From positions 1-64,000 of the forward strand of contig CASHSZ010000065.1 in assembly GCA_949358305.1 (NCBI GenBank): 64,000 nucleotides of DNA, written 5' to 3'. The translations under genes and the position numbers were made by a program. Source of the stretch: Strigamia acuminata. Lineage: Eukaryota; Arthropoda; Chilopoda; Geophilomorpha; Linotaeniidae. Shown one piece after another: positions 36,015 through 47,208 of the stretch (position 1 is its first letter; the number at the start of each line of letters is the position of its first letter). The notes under the pieces are model-generated. The model was not told the origin of the DNA and ran no database searches. It saw nothing but the letters and a program-made list of their open reading frames with translations.

Positions 36015-36646
36015 ATGAAGAGAACACGTGAGGATTACAATTGCAATCTGTGTGATTATTCGTGTTCATACATTTGTCAAATGAACTATCACATGCTCAT
36101 ACACACGGGTGAAAAGCCTTTCAAATGTCAAATGTGTTCACTTTCATTTAGACTTAAAAGTTACATGACTGCCCACATGCGAATTCACACTGGAGAAAAA
36201 CCATTCAAGTGCAATTTGTGTGATTATTCTTGCAATCAAAGTGGGACCTTAAAAAAACATCTATTAACCCACACAGGAGAAAAACCATTCAAGTGCCATT
36301 TGTGTGATTATTGTTCTACTCTAGTGGGCAGTTAAAAGACCATCTATTAACCCACACAGGAGAAAAACCATTCAAGTGCCATTTGTGTGATTATTGTTCG
36401 GCTCGTAGTGGGCATTTAAAAGACCATCTATTAACCCACACAGGAGAAAAACCATTCAACTGCCATTTGAGTGATTATTCCTGCAGTGTAAGAAGAAGTT
36501 TAAAGAGTCATTTATTAACCCACACAGGAGAAAAACCATTCAAGTGCCATTTGTGTGATTATTGTTTGGCTCGTAGTGGGTATTTAAGAAGACATCTTTT
36601 AACCCATACAGGAGAAAAAGCATTTTCAGCAGGAATAAAAATTTAA
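36015..36646 (+). pseudogene. C2H2 zinc-finger gene A, frameshifted (7 fingers)
   Basis: Starts MKRTREDYNCNLCDYSC, the same start as copies B and C. Seven C2H2 fingers joined by TGEKPF linkers follow. In finger 4 a base is missing (TACTCTAGTGGG against ACTCGTAGTGG in copy C), so the frame shifts at about 36323 and resumes in another frame. The sixth finger has lost a zinc ligand (CHLS instead of CHLC). Poly-finger proteins of this kind bind DNA in the nucleus. A dead or assembly-damaged copy is likely. Confidence 0.8.
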
Positions 36647-36949
36647 GAATGTTCGTTTCATACATTGTTTATAATTCTTAAACTCAAATGCTGATTTTTG
36701 GTTTTGTTTGTGCATTTCACTTTTTAAAACAACATTCCTGACATGTAGAACTGTTGTATATTTTTCCTCTGTTCATTTTTAATTTTAAAACACGTTCTTG
36801 CATTGTACATGAAATGTAAAAATTTCTTTCACTTTTACGTTTTTGTATGTTCTGAATTAAATTTTATAACCTGAAAACAAGCAATTTCTAACATTCAATA
36901 TGATTACATTTAGCTATTGGTGCTTAAAGTGATATATTTGCAAATGTTA

Positions 36950-37186
36950 ATTTTGACACCCTCGTCACAATCCTCGTTGCAGCAATTGTTGCAGCAATTG
37001 CGAATCGAGCGGGTCGTGTGCACGGAGGAGCACGACATGCCTGGCAAACAGATGCAAACAGATGGCGCGATATTCGTCTACATCAATTTACTGTTTTTAG
37101 ACTTTTTACTTCAAGAAAATAATGAATTCAAAGCTGAAGATATGCTAATGACGCTGATTGCATTACACGCAATAAAAAAAGTTTAA
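36950..37186 (+). pseudogene. Deleted copy of the 43.5-44.1 kb membrane-protein gene
   Basis: The stretch encodes TLVTILVAAIVAAIANRAG, then HGGARHAWQTDANRWRD, then jumps directly to the sequence of the final exon (FLLQENNEFKAEDML and onward to a stop). Compared with 43615-44095 it lacks about 250 bases including the intron junction. Confidence 0.65.
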
Positions 37187-37599
37187 TTACTTTTGAAAAT
37201 ACACGACCGAAATTTGTTTAGAAATATTTTTTGACATCCAAAAATAAAAAATAAAAAATAAAAAATAAATAAAAGGTGAGTCACGAAACTAGATCCTAAA
37301 AAATGTCACGATTCTCCATTTTGTCACTCAAAACACGTGCTAATTAAATCACGTCAACGTTTCACTTTTTTCTTTCATCTTTGCTTATAACTGTATAGGA
37401 AGTACACGCTCCTTTGTTTTGCATATAAAAATACGGTACCAAGAGTTATATTTATATTTTCTTTTAGAAAAATTACAATTAGAAGTTAATAATACAAAGC
37501 CATTACAGGTCATAAATATTAAATGAATTTTAGCGTTTTCCTTGAAATTTTAGAGAGATTAATTTTTTGGACCAAAAATTCATTTTTGCTGTTTCAAAA

Positions 37600-37843
37600 G
37601 CGGATGTTTTTGCGACCTTTATTCGCCGGTTTCTTTGGTTTTTCGGTGTTTTTTTTCTTGTTTTTCCTGTGTTTATTTTAGGTTTTATTGGTATTTTTTG
37701 CGTTGTGTGTGTTTATTGGGGGTTTATTTGGTTTTTAAGTGTTTTTTCCGTTTTCTTAGCTTTTTAGTAAGGTATTTTAATGTTTTTTTCAATAGTATCC
37801 GGAGTATTCCGGACCCCACTTAAAATTACTTGCCGACCCCTGC
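37600..37843 (-). mobile_element. Diverged inverted hAT MITE relative
   Basis: Read on the minus strand it begins CAGGGGTCGGCAAGTAATTT and continues like the element at 27842, sharing GTGGGGTCCGGA and the lysine-coding-like A-rich interior. The other end is degraded. A further truncated trace is at about 44695-44740. Confidence 0.7.
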
Positions 37844-37926
37844 ATTAAACTATTTTCAATTTTTTTCAAACAGTAACTTAACTTTAATAATTTTTTTTGC
37901 CATCTGTTTAATCTGTGATAGAACTA

Positions 37927-38394
37927 CCGGGTGGCCCACATAAAAGCGGCCCGACAATATACAAGTAGGGTTACGAATGGTGACTCAAAAAAATGTATTT
38001 ACGCACAAAATTAAATATACATTAATCATTAGCTGAGGGAAGTGTTGTTTAATTCATGTTTCTAGTGCAGTTTTTTCCGCTCTTTCGTTTGGTGTTTAGT
38101 TTTTGACGATCCGAGCATTGGTTCTCGAGATATTTGCAATTTTAATCAATTATTGTCCGAATTCGTAAAGTTTGATTAAAATTGCAAATATCTCGAGAAC
38201 TAACGCTCGGATCGTCAAAAGCTAAACACCAAACGAAAGAGCGGAAAAAACTGCACTAGAAACATGAATTAAACAACACTTCCCTCAGCTAATGATTAAT
38301 GTATATTTAATTTTGTGCGTAAATACATTTTTTTGAGTTACCATTCGTAACCCTACTTGTATATTGTCGGGCCGCTTTTATGTGGGCCACCCGG
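37927..38394. mobile_element. 468-bp near-perfect palindromic MITE
   Basis: Arms of about 220 bp starting CCGGGTGGCCCACATAAAAG are inverted copies with only a few mismatches around a centre near 38160. TA flanks both ends (37925-37926 and 38395-38396), consistent with a Tc1/mariner-type target. The whole element could fold into one hairpin. Confidence 0.9.
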
Positions 38395-38863
38395 TATAAT
38401 CACACCTTTAAAAGCAGTTTTTATTATGGTGTTGTATTGTGCTGGGAAATATCAAATACTGAATGGTATTCTAATTCCCAAGAATAGTCTCGAAGGAATC
38501 AATGCGGCGTTGTGCAGAGAAGTTGACATCAAGGAGATGTTTTTGGTTGAGAGTTGATGACAAATTAAACTTTTGTAATGTTTTGTTTTTCCTAAACATT
38601 AAAACTGATTTTTGCATATAAATCAATTTGATTTGAATGCTGAGAATTCATATGGTACAACGGAAGTAGGTTGTTTTTAAACTTTAAAAAATTTAATCAG
38701 AAATAGAAAAAAAAATACATAAATATGCATGAAATACATGTGGAAGAATTTTTATATTTTATTTACAATGCAAGAACTTCAAGTACAAACAGGTAAGTGT
38801 TTTAAAATTGAAAATGAACAGAGAACATTATACAGAATGAACGAAACGAACGTTTTTAAATTT

Positions 38864-39676
38864 CTATTCCTGCTTAAAATGCTTTTCTCCTGTATGAGTT
38901 AAAAGATGTCTTCTTAAATTCCCACTGTGATTGCAAGAATAAGCACATAAATGACACTTGAACGGTTTTTCTCCAGTGTGGGTTAATAAATGTCTTTTTA
39001 AATTTCCTCTATCAGTGCAAGCATATGCACACAAATGACACTTAAAAGGTTTTTCTCCAGTATGGGTTAACAGATGTTCTTTTAAATTCCCACTAAGAGC
39101 CGAAGAAAAATCACACAAATGGCACTTGAACGGTTTTTCTCCAGTGTGGGTTAATAAATGTCTTTTTAAATTTCCTCTGACACTGCAGGAATAATCACAG
39201 AAATGACACTTAAATGGTTTTTCTCCAGTGTGGGTTAATAGATGTTCCTTTAAACGTTTACGACAACTCGAACAATAATCACACAAATGGCACTTGAATG
39301 GTTTTTCTCCAGTGTGAGTTGATAAGTGTCTTTTAAAATTTCCTCTTTCACTGCAGGAATAATCACACAAAAAATGGCACTTGAATAGTTTTTCTCTTGT
39401 GTGGGTTAATAAATGTCTTTTTAAATCTCCACTTCCATTGCAAGAATAATCACACAAATGACACTTGAATGGTTTCTCTCCTGTGTGGGTTAATAGATGT
39501 CTTCTTAAATTCCAATTTTGAGCCGAAGAGTAATCACACAAATGGCACTTGAACGGTTTTTCTCCCGTGTGAATTCGCATGTGGACAGTCATGCAAGTTT
39601 TAAGTCGAAATGAAAATGAACACATTCGACATTTGAAAGGTTTTTCACCAGTGTGTTTAAGCATGTGCTGTTGCAA
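38864..39676 (-). pseudogene. C2H2 zinc-finger gene B body (9 fingers), start region displaced
   Basis: Nine complete fingers with TGEKPF linkers follow a half finger (QQHMLKH). The expected first residues (MKRTREDYNCNLCDYSC) are not adjacent but lie at 40070 and in two further tandem copies, separated by inserted DNA. One finger has C-X3-C spacing (CHFLC) instead of C-X2-C. Copies A and C show the continuous arrangement, so this one is interrupted. It could be expressed only if the insertion is spliced out. Confidence 0.8.
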
Positions 39677-39684
39677 TAAGCGGG

Positions 39685-39850
39685 TACCCGTTCCAACGGC
39701 GAATCGTCTAAGGGCGAATTTCTAAAATTCGCCATTGGAAAGCTATTTGACGTTTCCAATGGCGAATCTAGAAAAATTCGCCATTGGAAACGTGTATATT
39801 GAAATTTGCCATTGGAAACGTTATTTGCGTTTCCAATGGCGAATCTGTGG
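39685..39850. repeat. Alternating inverted copies of TTCGCCATTGGAAACG
   Basis: Six to seven copies of TTCGCCATTGGAAACG-like sequence alternate in orientation within 165 bases. They belong to the insertion that splits zinc-finger gene B. Confidence 0.8.
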
Positions 39851-40773
39851 TTGTGTCATCTAGCACGACTTTGGAACATGTATTTTGGGTATTTCTTCTT
39901 CCAATACCTAAGAAGGGCTAACAAGGGGGGGCTGCGCCCCCCCTTGACCCCCGCGAACCTACCCTTACTGGTTTTTTTATACAAAACCATTGCACCCCTA
40001 ATAAGCATACGTATGAACACGAATAATCACACAGGTTGCAATTGTAATCCTCACGTGTTCTCTTCATTTTTTTTTATTTCAACGTCTGTAGTCTGAAATG
40101 AAAAAAATAATAATAATTAAGTTAGAAAAATAAATAATATTGGCAAGTATATATCTGTGGTTGTGTCATCTAGCACGACTTTGGAACATGTATTTTGGGT
40201 ATTTCTTCTTCCAATACCTAAGAAGGGCTAACAAGGGGGGGCTGCGCCCCCCCTTGACCCCCGCGAACCTACCCTTACTGGTTTTTTTATACAAAACCAT
40301 TGCACCCCTAATAAGCATACGTATGAACACGAATAATCACACAGGTTGCAATTGTAATCCTCACGTGTTCTCTTCATTTTTTTTTATTTCAACGTCTGTA
40401 GTCTGAAATGAAAAAAATAATAATAATTAAGTTAGAAAAATAAATAATATTGGCAAGTATATATCTGTGGTTGTGTCATCTAGCACGACTTTGGAACATG
40501 TATTTTGGGTATTTCTTCTTCCAATACCTAAGAAGGGCTAACAAGGGGGGGCTGCGCCCCCCCTTGACCCCCGCGAACCTACCCTTACTGGTTTTTTTAT
40601 ACAAAACCATTGCACCCCTAATAAGCATACGTATGAACACGAATAATCACACAGGTTGCAATTGTAATCCTCACGTGTTCTCTTCATTTTTTTTTATTTC
40701 AACGTCTGTAGTCTGAAATGAAAAAAATAATAATAATTAAGTTAGAAAAATAAATAATATTGGCAAGTATATA
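39844..40773. repeat. 310-bp tandem triplication carrying the zinc-finger B start exon
   Basis: Three successive units begin at 39844, 40154 and 40464 with TCTGTGGTTGTGTCATCTAG and appear identical. Each contains part of the insertion, including a GGGGGGGCTGCGCCCCCCC hairpin, and on the minus strand the first 16 or so codons of gene B (ATG at 40067, 40377 and 40687) with their intron acceptor. Confidence 0.95.
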
Positions 40774-41439
40774 TTCTGAACCGAACGGTTCAAATTCAGT
40801 TTGGCGAGTTAGGCCTAACGTTCGATGCACAGATTGTGCCGAACTTTAGAAACCGGAAAAAAAACCAATAATACCCCCCAAAAAAATGTGATTTATCTAT
40901 TCTCCTGTCTTTACCTTAATCTGCTTACAGTTTGAAACCTTTCAAACGTAATAAACATGCACTTAATCGAGGATGAACGGATACGTGGGATACATCAAAA
41001 TACATTAAGACAGAGCACACGGCGATTGCCAAGTGCGTATTAGCGCCGACTATTGACAATAATTTAACTAAGCACAATACAACAAAGGCACAAACACAAC
41101 AAATTGAATGCCGAGAAGAAACCAAAAGAATTTTCGATTTCGGACGACTGTACCTGTTGTCAAGTGGTAATCGTTTTACGTTTTACAAGCTTTCAGTTAT
41201 CTTTTAAACTTTATTTCAAAGCTATTATTTCAAATAATCCTTGCTTCACTGCAATGCTTCGAAATAATTGCTCGTTCTAAAACTAGAAATTTCAATTTCA
41301 TGTTGACAAATGAACAAACCTGAAAATAAATGACATTTTATTCATGAAATAAAAATTGTTTGAAAAGGAAACTTTTTTAGGCTTGTTTTTATTTTTTTTC
41401 AATTAAATTAAAGCATTTGCAATGTGCATTCAATTTGCA

Positions 41440-41917
41440 GTGTTTGTACCTTTGTTGTATTGTGTTTAATTCAAATATTGTCACTAGTCGGCGCTATTAT
41501 GCACTCATAGTTTCTATGGCAACCTCCGTTTGCTCTATCTTATTGTCTTTTTGTATCGCACTTTTTCTTTCATCCGTGATTAAATGCATATTTATTACGT
41601 TTGAAAGGTTCCAAAGTGTAAGCAGATTAAGGTAAAGATAGGAGAATAGATAAATCACATTTCTTAGGGGTATTATGGGATTTTTTTTTGGGTTTGTAAA
41701 GTTCGCCGCAATCGTGCATCGATCATTAGGCCTAACTCGCCGAACTGAATTCGAACCATTAGCGGCGATACCCCGACTTTCCCAACCGCGTTTTTTCTGT
41801 TTAGAATATACACATATACCAATGTTATTTAAAGTGTGTCCAATAAAGTTAATCGTTTTCAACTTAATAATTATTATTTCTTTCATATCATATTTTAAAC
41901 TTTTTTTTCATTTCAGA
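41440..41917 (+). promoter_or_regulatory. Zinc-finger C upstream unit: non-coding exon and intron
   Basis: Homologous to 35540-35980: CACTAGTCGGCGCTAT, TAGTTTCTATGGCAAC, then donor AAAGT/GTAAGC at about 41617 and acceptor TTTCAG ending at 41916, 34 bases before the ATG. Confidence 0.6.
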
Positions 41918-41950
41918 CTACGTTCGTCATTGTCGTTAAAGTGAAAAAAA

Positions 41951-42751
41951 ATGAAGAGAACACGTGAGGATTACAATTGCAACCTGTGTGATTATTCGTG
42001 TTCACGCTACTCACTTTTGGAACAGCACATGCTTAAACACACTGGTGAAAAGCCTTTCAAATGTCGAATATGTTCACTTTCATTCAGGCATAAAAGTAAC
42101 ATGACTGTCCACATGCGAATTCACACCGGAGAAAAACCATTCAAGTGCCATTTGTGTGATTATTCTTGCAATCAAAATGGGACCTTAAAAACACATTTAT
42201 TAACCCATACTGGAGAAAAACCGTTCAAGTGTCATTTGTGTGATTACTCTTCGGCTCAAAATGGGAATTTAAAAAGTCATCTATTAACCCATTCAGGAGA
42301 AAAACCATTCAAGTGCCATTTGTGTGATTATTGTTCGACTCGTAGTGGTCATTTAAAAGACCATCTATTAACCCACACAGGAGAAAAACCATTCAAGTGC
42401 CTTTTGTGTGATTACTCTTCGGCTCAAAATGGGCATTTAAAAGTACATCTGTTAACCCACACAGAAGAAAAACCATTCAAGTGCCATTTGTGTGATTATT
42501 CCTGCAGTGTAAAATGGAGTTTAAAGAGTCATTTATTAACCCACACAGGAGAAAAACCATTCAAGTGCCATTTGTGTGATTATTCTTCGGCTCATAGTGG
42601 GGATTTAAGAAGACATCTATTAACCCACACAGGAAAAAAACCATTCAAGTGCCATTTGTGTGATTATTCTAGTAATCGAAATGGGACCTTAAGAAGACAT
42701 CTTTTAATCCATACAGGACAAAAAGCATTTTCAGCAGGATTAGAAATTTAA
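41951..42751 (+). CDS. C2H2 zinc-finger protein C, intact, 9 fingers (266 aa)
   Basis: The open frame consists almost entirely of nine C2H2 fingers of 28 residues each, with linkers HTGEKPFKC. Finger 1 begins YNCNLCDYSC and finger 2 uses the variant FKCRICSLSF. Linker variants HSGEKPF, HTEEKPF and HTGKKPF occur. Ligands are complete in all fingers. There is no KRAB, BTB or ZAD domain, so it is a bare poly-finger DNA-binding protein. The start MKRTRED is conserved in copies A and B, which supports it. It lies in the same orientation as copy A and opposite to B. Confidence 0.9.
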   Translation: MKRTREDYNCNLCDYSCSRYSLLEQHMLKHTGEKPFKCRICSLSFRHKSNMTVHMRIHTGEKPFKCHLCDYSCNQNGTLKTHLLTHTGEKPFKCHLCDYSSAQNGNLKSHLLTHSGEKPFKCHLCDYCSTRSGHLKDHLLTHTGEKPFKCLLCDYSSAQNGHLKVHLLTHTEEKPFKCHLCDYSCSVKWSLKSHLLTHTGEKPFKCHLCDYSSAHSGDLRRHLLTHTGKKPFKCHLCDYSSNRNGTLRRHLLIHTGQKAFSAGLEI

Positions 42752-43170
42752 AAACGTTTGTTTCTTAAATTGTTTATAATTCATAAATTCAAACGCTCAT
42801 TTTTGTTTTGTTTGTGCATTTCACTTTTCAAGTAATACACCTATTACATTGAATTCTTGACAAGTAGAATTGTATATTTTTTTCTCGGTTCATTTTTATT
42901 TTTAAAACACGTTCTTGCATTGTAAATGAAATGTAAAAATTTTGTTTCACTTTCACGTTTTTGTATGTTCTGAATTAAATTTTATAACTTGAAAACGAGC
43001 AATTTCCTATGTTCAAGGTGATTAGCTGATTACATTTAGCTATAGATGCACAAATTGAAATATTTGCATACATTAATTTTGATGCTTAGGAAAAACACAG
43101 TTTAATTTGAACAAATCACTTTCAGGATAACTGGTGTGATCGGGCTAGATCATCTTATAAATCTTTACTG

Positions 43171-43257
43171 CGGATCGAACAGGAGGAACGGGAGCGAAAG
43201 ATAGACAAACAAAAGATGAAGGAAAATGATATGCCTTTAGTGAACATTCAGTTTTAA
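43171..43257 (+). pseudogene. Possible second CDC5L-like relic
   Basis: The frame RIEQEERERKIDKQKMKEND and onward to a stop resembles [13 protein letters not shown] of the fragment at 34976-35372. The sequence after the stop (AATCAATAAATAT) also matches that after 35450, so the two stretches are duplicates at different stages of decay. Confidence 0.4.
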
Positions 43258-43499
43258 ATCAATAAATATGAAAGCAATTTAAAGTTAGAGATACATGGGA
43301 AAATTTGGAGGTGGTGTTAGCGAACCTTTTATGTTTTTGGTTTTGTTTTTGTTTTTTGTTTGTTTGGGTTTTACATGTGGGTTTAGTGGGTTGTGTTTGC
43401 GGAAGTTGGTGGTTTTTCAAAATCGATACAATACGAATCCACAAAACCTCTTTACACGTTTCAACAACCTAATTAAAACAAATTTCCTGAATTCAAGTA

Positions 43500-44095
43500 A
43501 AAAACATCAACCATTTAAAACTTCACCAGAGAAACGCAGTGAAGCTCAAGGGGCAACCGAAGTCGTTATTCCGTCTGTAGAACCTGGATCTCCTCCTCGT
43601 CGCCGGTTCCGAGTCGCCCTCGTCACAATCCTCGTTGCAGCAATTGTGGCAGTAATTGCGAATCGAGCGGGTCGTATGCACGGAGGAGCACGACATGCCT
43701 GGCAAACAGATGCAAACAGATGGCGCGATTTTCGTCTGCAGCGCTGTCAGACGTTAACGGATTCTCTGCTCAACGACGTGCTCAATTCCAACACGCTGCC
43801 GCAGCTGACGCGCGTGGAACTCATCAACAAAAGCGATGTACGTCGTGGCGACCGGGCACCACACGCACTTCTTTGAAACCGGCAAACATAGATAAATAAA
43901 AATAAAAATAAAGAAATAAATTTCACCATTTTCAGTTTTCACAAATTTGAATTCGTTCGTTTCTTGGAGTAAATTGGTGAAGAATTCTACATCAATTTAC
44001 TGTTTTTAGACTTTTTACTTCAAGAAAATAATGAATTCGAAGCTGAACATATGCTAATGACGCTGATTGCATTACACGCAATGAAAAAAGTTTAA
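43500..44095 (+). CDS. Unknown single-pass membrane protein, C-terminal part
   Basis: An open stretch (SPEKRSEAQGATEVV, then PPRRRFRVALVTILVAAIV as a membrane segment preceded by arginines, then HAWQTDANRWRDFRLQRC and LNSNTLPQLTRVELINKSD) ends near possible donors at 43835-43845. A following exon at 44010-44095 reads FLLQENNEFEAEHMLMTL and onward to a stop. Basic residues before the hydrophobic segment suggest a type II orientation. The upstream part of the frame (43295-43420) is transposon-like and probably not coding. No family recognised. A deleted copy lies at 36950-37186. Confidence 0.45.
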
Positions 44096-44201
44096 TTCCT
44101 TTTGAAAATTCACGACCGAAATTTGTTTAGAAATATTTTTTGACATCCACAAATAAAAAGATAAAAAAATAAAAATAAATAAAAGGTGAGTCACGAAACT
44201 A

Positions 44202-44388
44202 AACTCTATTCCAAAAAGTAATTGAAATACTCCCATTGGTTGGTTGGTGCTCTAGTTCAGTTGTGTATTGAATATGATGCTGTTTTCAGATTCCAGTAGA
44301 CTTGTGCGAAGATTTTCAATGCATTTATACTGGTGTTATGAATCTCCCAACCAATGGGAGTATTTCAATTACTTTTTGGAATAGAGTT
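44202..44388. mobile_element. 187-bp MITE with TA target duplication
   Basis: The ends AACTCTATTCCAAAAAGTAA and their inverse (about 45 bp of arm, continuing GAAATACTCCCATTGG) are flanked by TA. The duplicated neighbourhood has the empty site at 37285-37296 (GAAACTAGATCC), which proves insertion after duplication. Confidence 0.93.
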
Positions 44389-45308
44389 TAGATCCTAAAA
44401 AATGTCACGATTCTCCATTTTGTCACTCAAAACACGTGCTAATTAAATCACGTCAACGTTTCACTTTTTCCTTTCATCTTTGCTTATAACTGTATAGGGC
44501 TGCTTAGTTTTGCATATAAAAATACCAAGAGTTATATTTATATTTTCTTTTAGAAAAATTAAAAGTTGATAATACTAAGCCATTACAAGGTCATTAATAT
44601 TAAATGAATTTTAGCGTTTTCCTTGAAATTTTAGAGAAATTAATTTTTTGGACCAAAAATTCATTTTTGCTGTTTCAAAAGCGGATAATAGCAACACGTT
44701 TTTGCGACGTTTTTCCCCCGGTTTCTTTGGTTTTTCGATGATGTTAACGAAACAAGAAACCTTGTTTCAAGGACTTGTCCGTTGCTAAGTGGTTTGCTGG
44801 TATCTATGGCGTTCAGTTGGTATCAAAATATTAGTTAAGGTAGGCTGGGGCGATACCCATTTCTGTTTTCACACGGTATATACGTTCAAGAAAAAAACGT
44901 GTAAAAAAGAAACATCTTAACTCACCTCATTTCTGCTTCATAGTGAAAAGTTCTGAGGTAGATTACAGGTTTTAGATATTTAATTGATGTCTGTTGATGT
45001 TTTATTGTTTTGTAATGCTAGAAAAATTTCTGTAGTAGAGTTTAAATCGAGATATTAACCAAACAAAAAAGCTCGTTTCGATGTATGGAACCCGTATCTA
45101 TTTGTTGGCGTCAACGGTGTCCTGTTGGTATCCACTGATTTTAAAAGGTACGTTTGGGATGTGAAATGAAGTATCCAAACCTATCTGCACTTTTGATTTT
45201 ATTTGCTGAAAATTAAATTTCAATCAGCTTTGATGAGATTTTGTGAAACTTCAACCAAATTCAACCAAATTCCACCAAACTTCAACCAAATTCAACCAAA
45301 CTTCAACC

Positions 45309-46234
45309 AAAGTTAAAATGACACGAGTTTGACAAAGTTAAAATGACACGAGTTTGACAAAGTTAAAATGACACGAGTTTGACAAAGTTAAAATGACACG
45401 AGTTTGACAAAGTTAAAATGACACGAGTTTGACAAAGTTAAAGTGACACGAGTTTGACAAAGTTAAAGTGACACGAGTTTGACAAAGTTAAAATGACACG
45501 AGTTTGACAAAGTTAAAATGACACGAGTTTGACAAAGTTAAAATGACACGAGTTTGACAAAGTTAAAATGACACGAGTTTGACAAAGTTAAAATGACACG
45601 AGTTTGACAAAGTTAAAATGACACGAGTTTGACAAAGTTAAAATGACACGAGTTTGACAAAGTTAAAATGACACGAGTTTGACAAAGTTAAAATGACACG
45701 AGTTTGACAAAGTTAAAATGACACGAGTTTGACAAAGTTAAAGTGACACGAGTTTGACAAAGTTAAAGTGACACGAGTTTGACAAAGTTAAAGTGACACG
45801 AGTTTGACAAAGTTAAAATGACACGAGTTTGACAAAGTTAAAATGGCACAAGTTTGACAAAGTTAAAATGACACGAGTTTGACAAAGTTAAAATGACACG
45901 AGTTTGACAAAGTTAAAATGACACGAGTTTGACAAAGTTAAAATGACACGAGTTTGACAAAGTTAAAATGACACGAGTTTGACAAAGTTAAAATGACACG
46001 AGTTTGACAAAGTTAAAATGACACGAGTTTGACAAAGTTAAAATGACACGAGTTTGACAAAGTTAAAATGACACGAGTTTGACAAAGTTAAAATGACACG
46101 AGTTTGACAAAGTTAAAATGACACGAGTTTGACAAAGTTAAAATGACACGAGTTTGACAAAGTTAAAATGACACGAGTTTGACAAAGTTAAAATGACACG
46201 AGTTTGACAAAGTTAAAATGACACATCAGTTTTT
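45309..46234. repeat. 25-bp satellite, about 37 copies
   Basis: The unit AAAGTTAAAATGACACGAGTTTGAC is repeated with very few variants (AAGTG for AAATG in small runs). It lies just 3' of the channel last exon at 46359-46698. A short array of the same unit sits in the same position beside the duplicate exon (62972-63122). Confidence 0.97.
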
Positions 46235-46358
46235 AAATGATAAAATTTTACAATTGCTTGTTCTGTATCTGCTTGTTTTTATAAAGGTTAAAACATTTAA
46301 GTAAACATCTTTATAATGTGTTAGCAATAGTAGAAAGCATTTTCCGATTATAATTCTG

Positions 46359-46698
46359 TTAAATCAATTTATTTATCACAGAAAACGTCGAGAGGCCGGT
46401 CAGAATACCAATTACAGAACCAATATTGGAAAACAATTTTGTGAGCAAAACTGTTCTCTCTTCTCTAATCACTTCTCTAACGTTTTCCGGAATCATGTAT
46501 ACAGCACGTGATCGGCGACTCATTAAATTGTCCTCTACCACTGCTGGATGGAATATGGTTTCTCTGCACCGTGATTTGCACCGACAGTCTTTCTGAGGGT
46601 TTGTCTTCATTTGAGTTTCCAAATATTTTTTTTGCATTGGTTTAGCTTCTTCTAATTTAGTGCAAAGCGAAGAATTGCTATTCTCCATAAATGGTAAT
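46359..46698 (-). CDS. Degenerin/ENaC channel, last exon (TM2, second channel unit)
   Basis: After acceptor TTCATAG at 46699, the exon encodes CTKLEEAKPMQKKYLE, a cysteine motif CRCKSRC, the pre-TM2 segment ENVREVIREERTVLL and TM2 (LFSNIGSVIGILTGLSTFS), ending NKLI and a stop. The GLS triplet occupies the position of the GxS selectivity filter of degenerin/ENaC channels, which are amiloride-sensitive-type trimeric Na+ channels of the plasma membrane. It is probably the 3' end of the gene beginning at 58216. A 93%-like duplicate exon is at 63256-63592. Confidence 0.8.
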
Positions 46699-46737
46699 CT
46701 ATGAATTGTTGAAATTAGAATATGGTGCATGCATATA

Positions 46738-46975
46738 CTGAGAAAAAAGTGAATTTCCAAACATTTCCAAGTTGGAAATTTATATAGAAAATTTAAATTT
46801 ACTCTCATGAGAAAATTTGAATTTAAATTAAAAAATAGTTTCAGCTAAATTTATTTAAAATTTAAAAAATGGAGGGTTGTATTTTTTTTTATATTGGAAA
46901 TACATTAGAAATATATTGTGAAATTTCAAAATTTCTTAATTGAAAATGTTTGGTAACTTTTTGTAAGAAAATCCC
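46738..46975. mobile_element. Degraded CACTA-like relic
   Basis: GAATTTCCAAACATTTCCAA and TTGGAAATACATTAGAAATA blocks match the interior ends of the element at 24599-25897. It is duplicated at 63630-63830. Confidence 0.6.
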
Positions 46976-47208
46976 ACGTGAACCCTATGTTCAAAGCCCA
47001 ATGGAAACTAAGTACTGAAACATTTTGCCAATTTAGCTGAAACTGTTGGAATTATTCAAACATCCTGCGCATTATATCGTAAAGTCCGTCATACATTTCG
47101 AATGTATGTAGAACTTTCAGTGTATATTTGATATATAAATCCCCCAAGACGTCACAATAAAAGGATCTATTCTCCTCAAGTCCTTCTTGCAGGCACTGTC
47201 GTTTCTTA

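Noticed and set aside
39806-40716. Repeated 88-codon frames MASIYLWLCHLARLW
   Set aside because: They are antisense to the triplicated zinc-finger start exon and identical only because the DNA is triplicated.
45309-46234. Regular 25-bp repeats considered as a CRISPR array
   Set aside because: The units are head to tail with no unique spacers, in an animal genome. It is a satellite.
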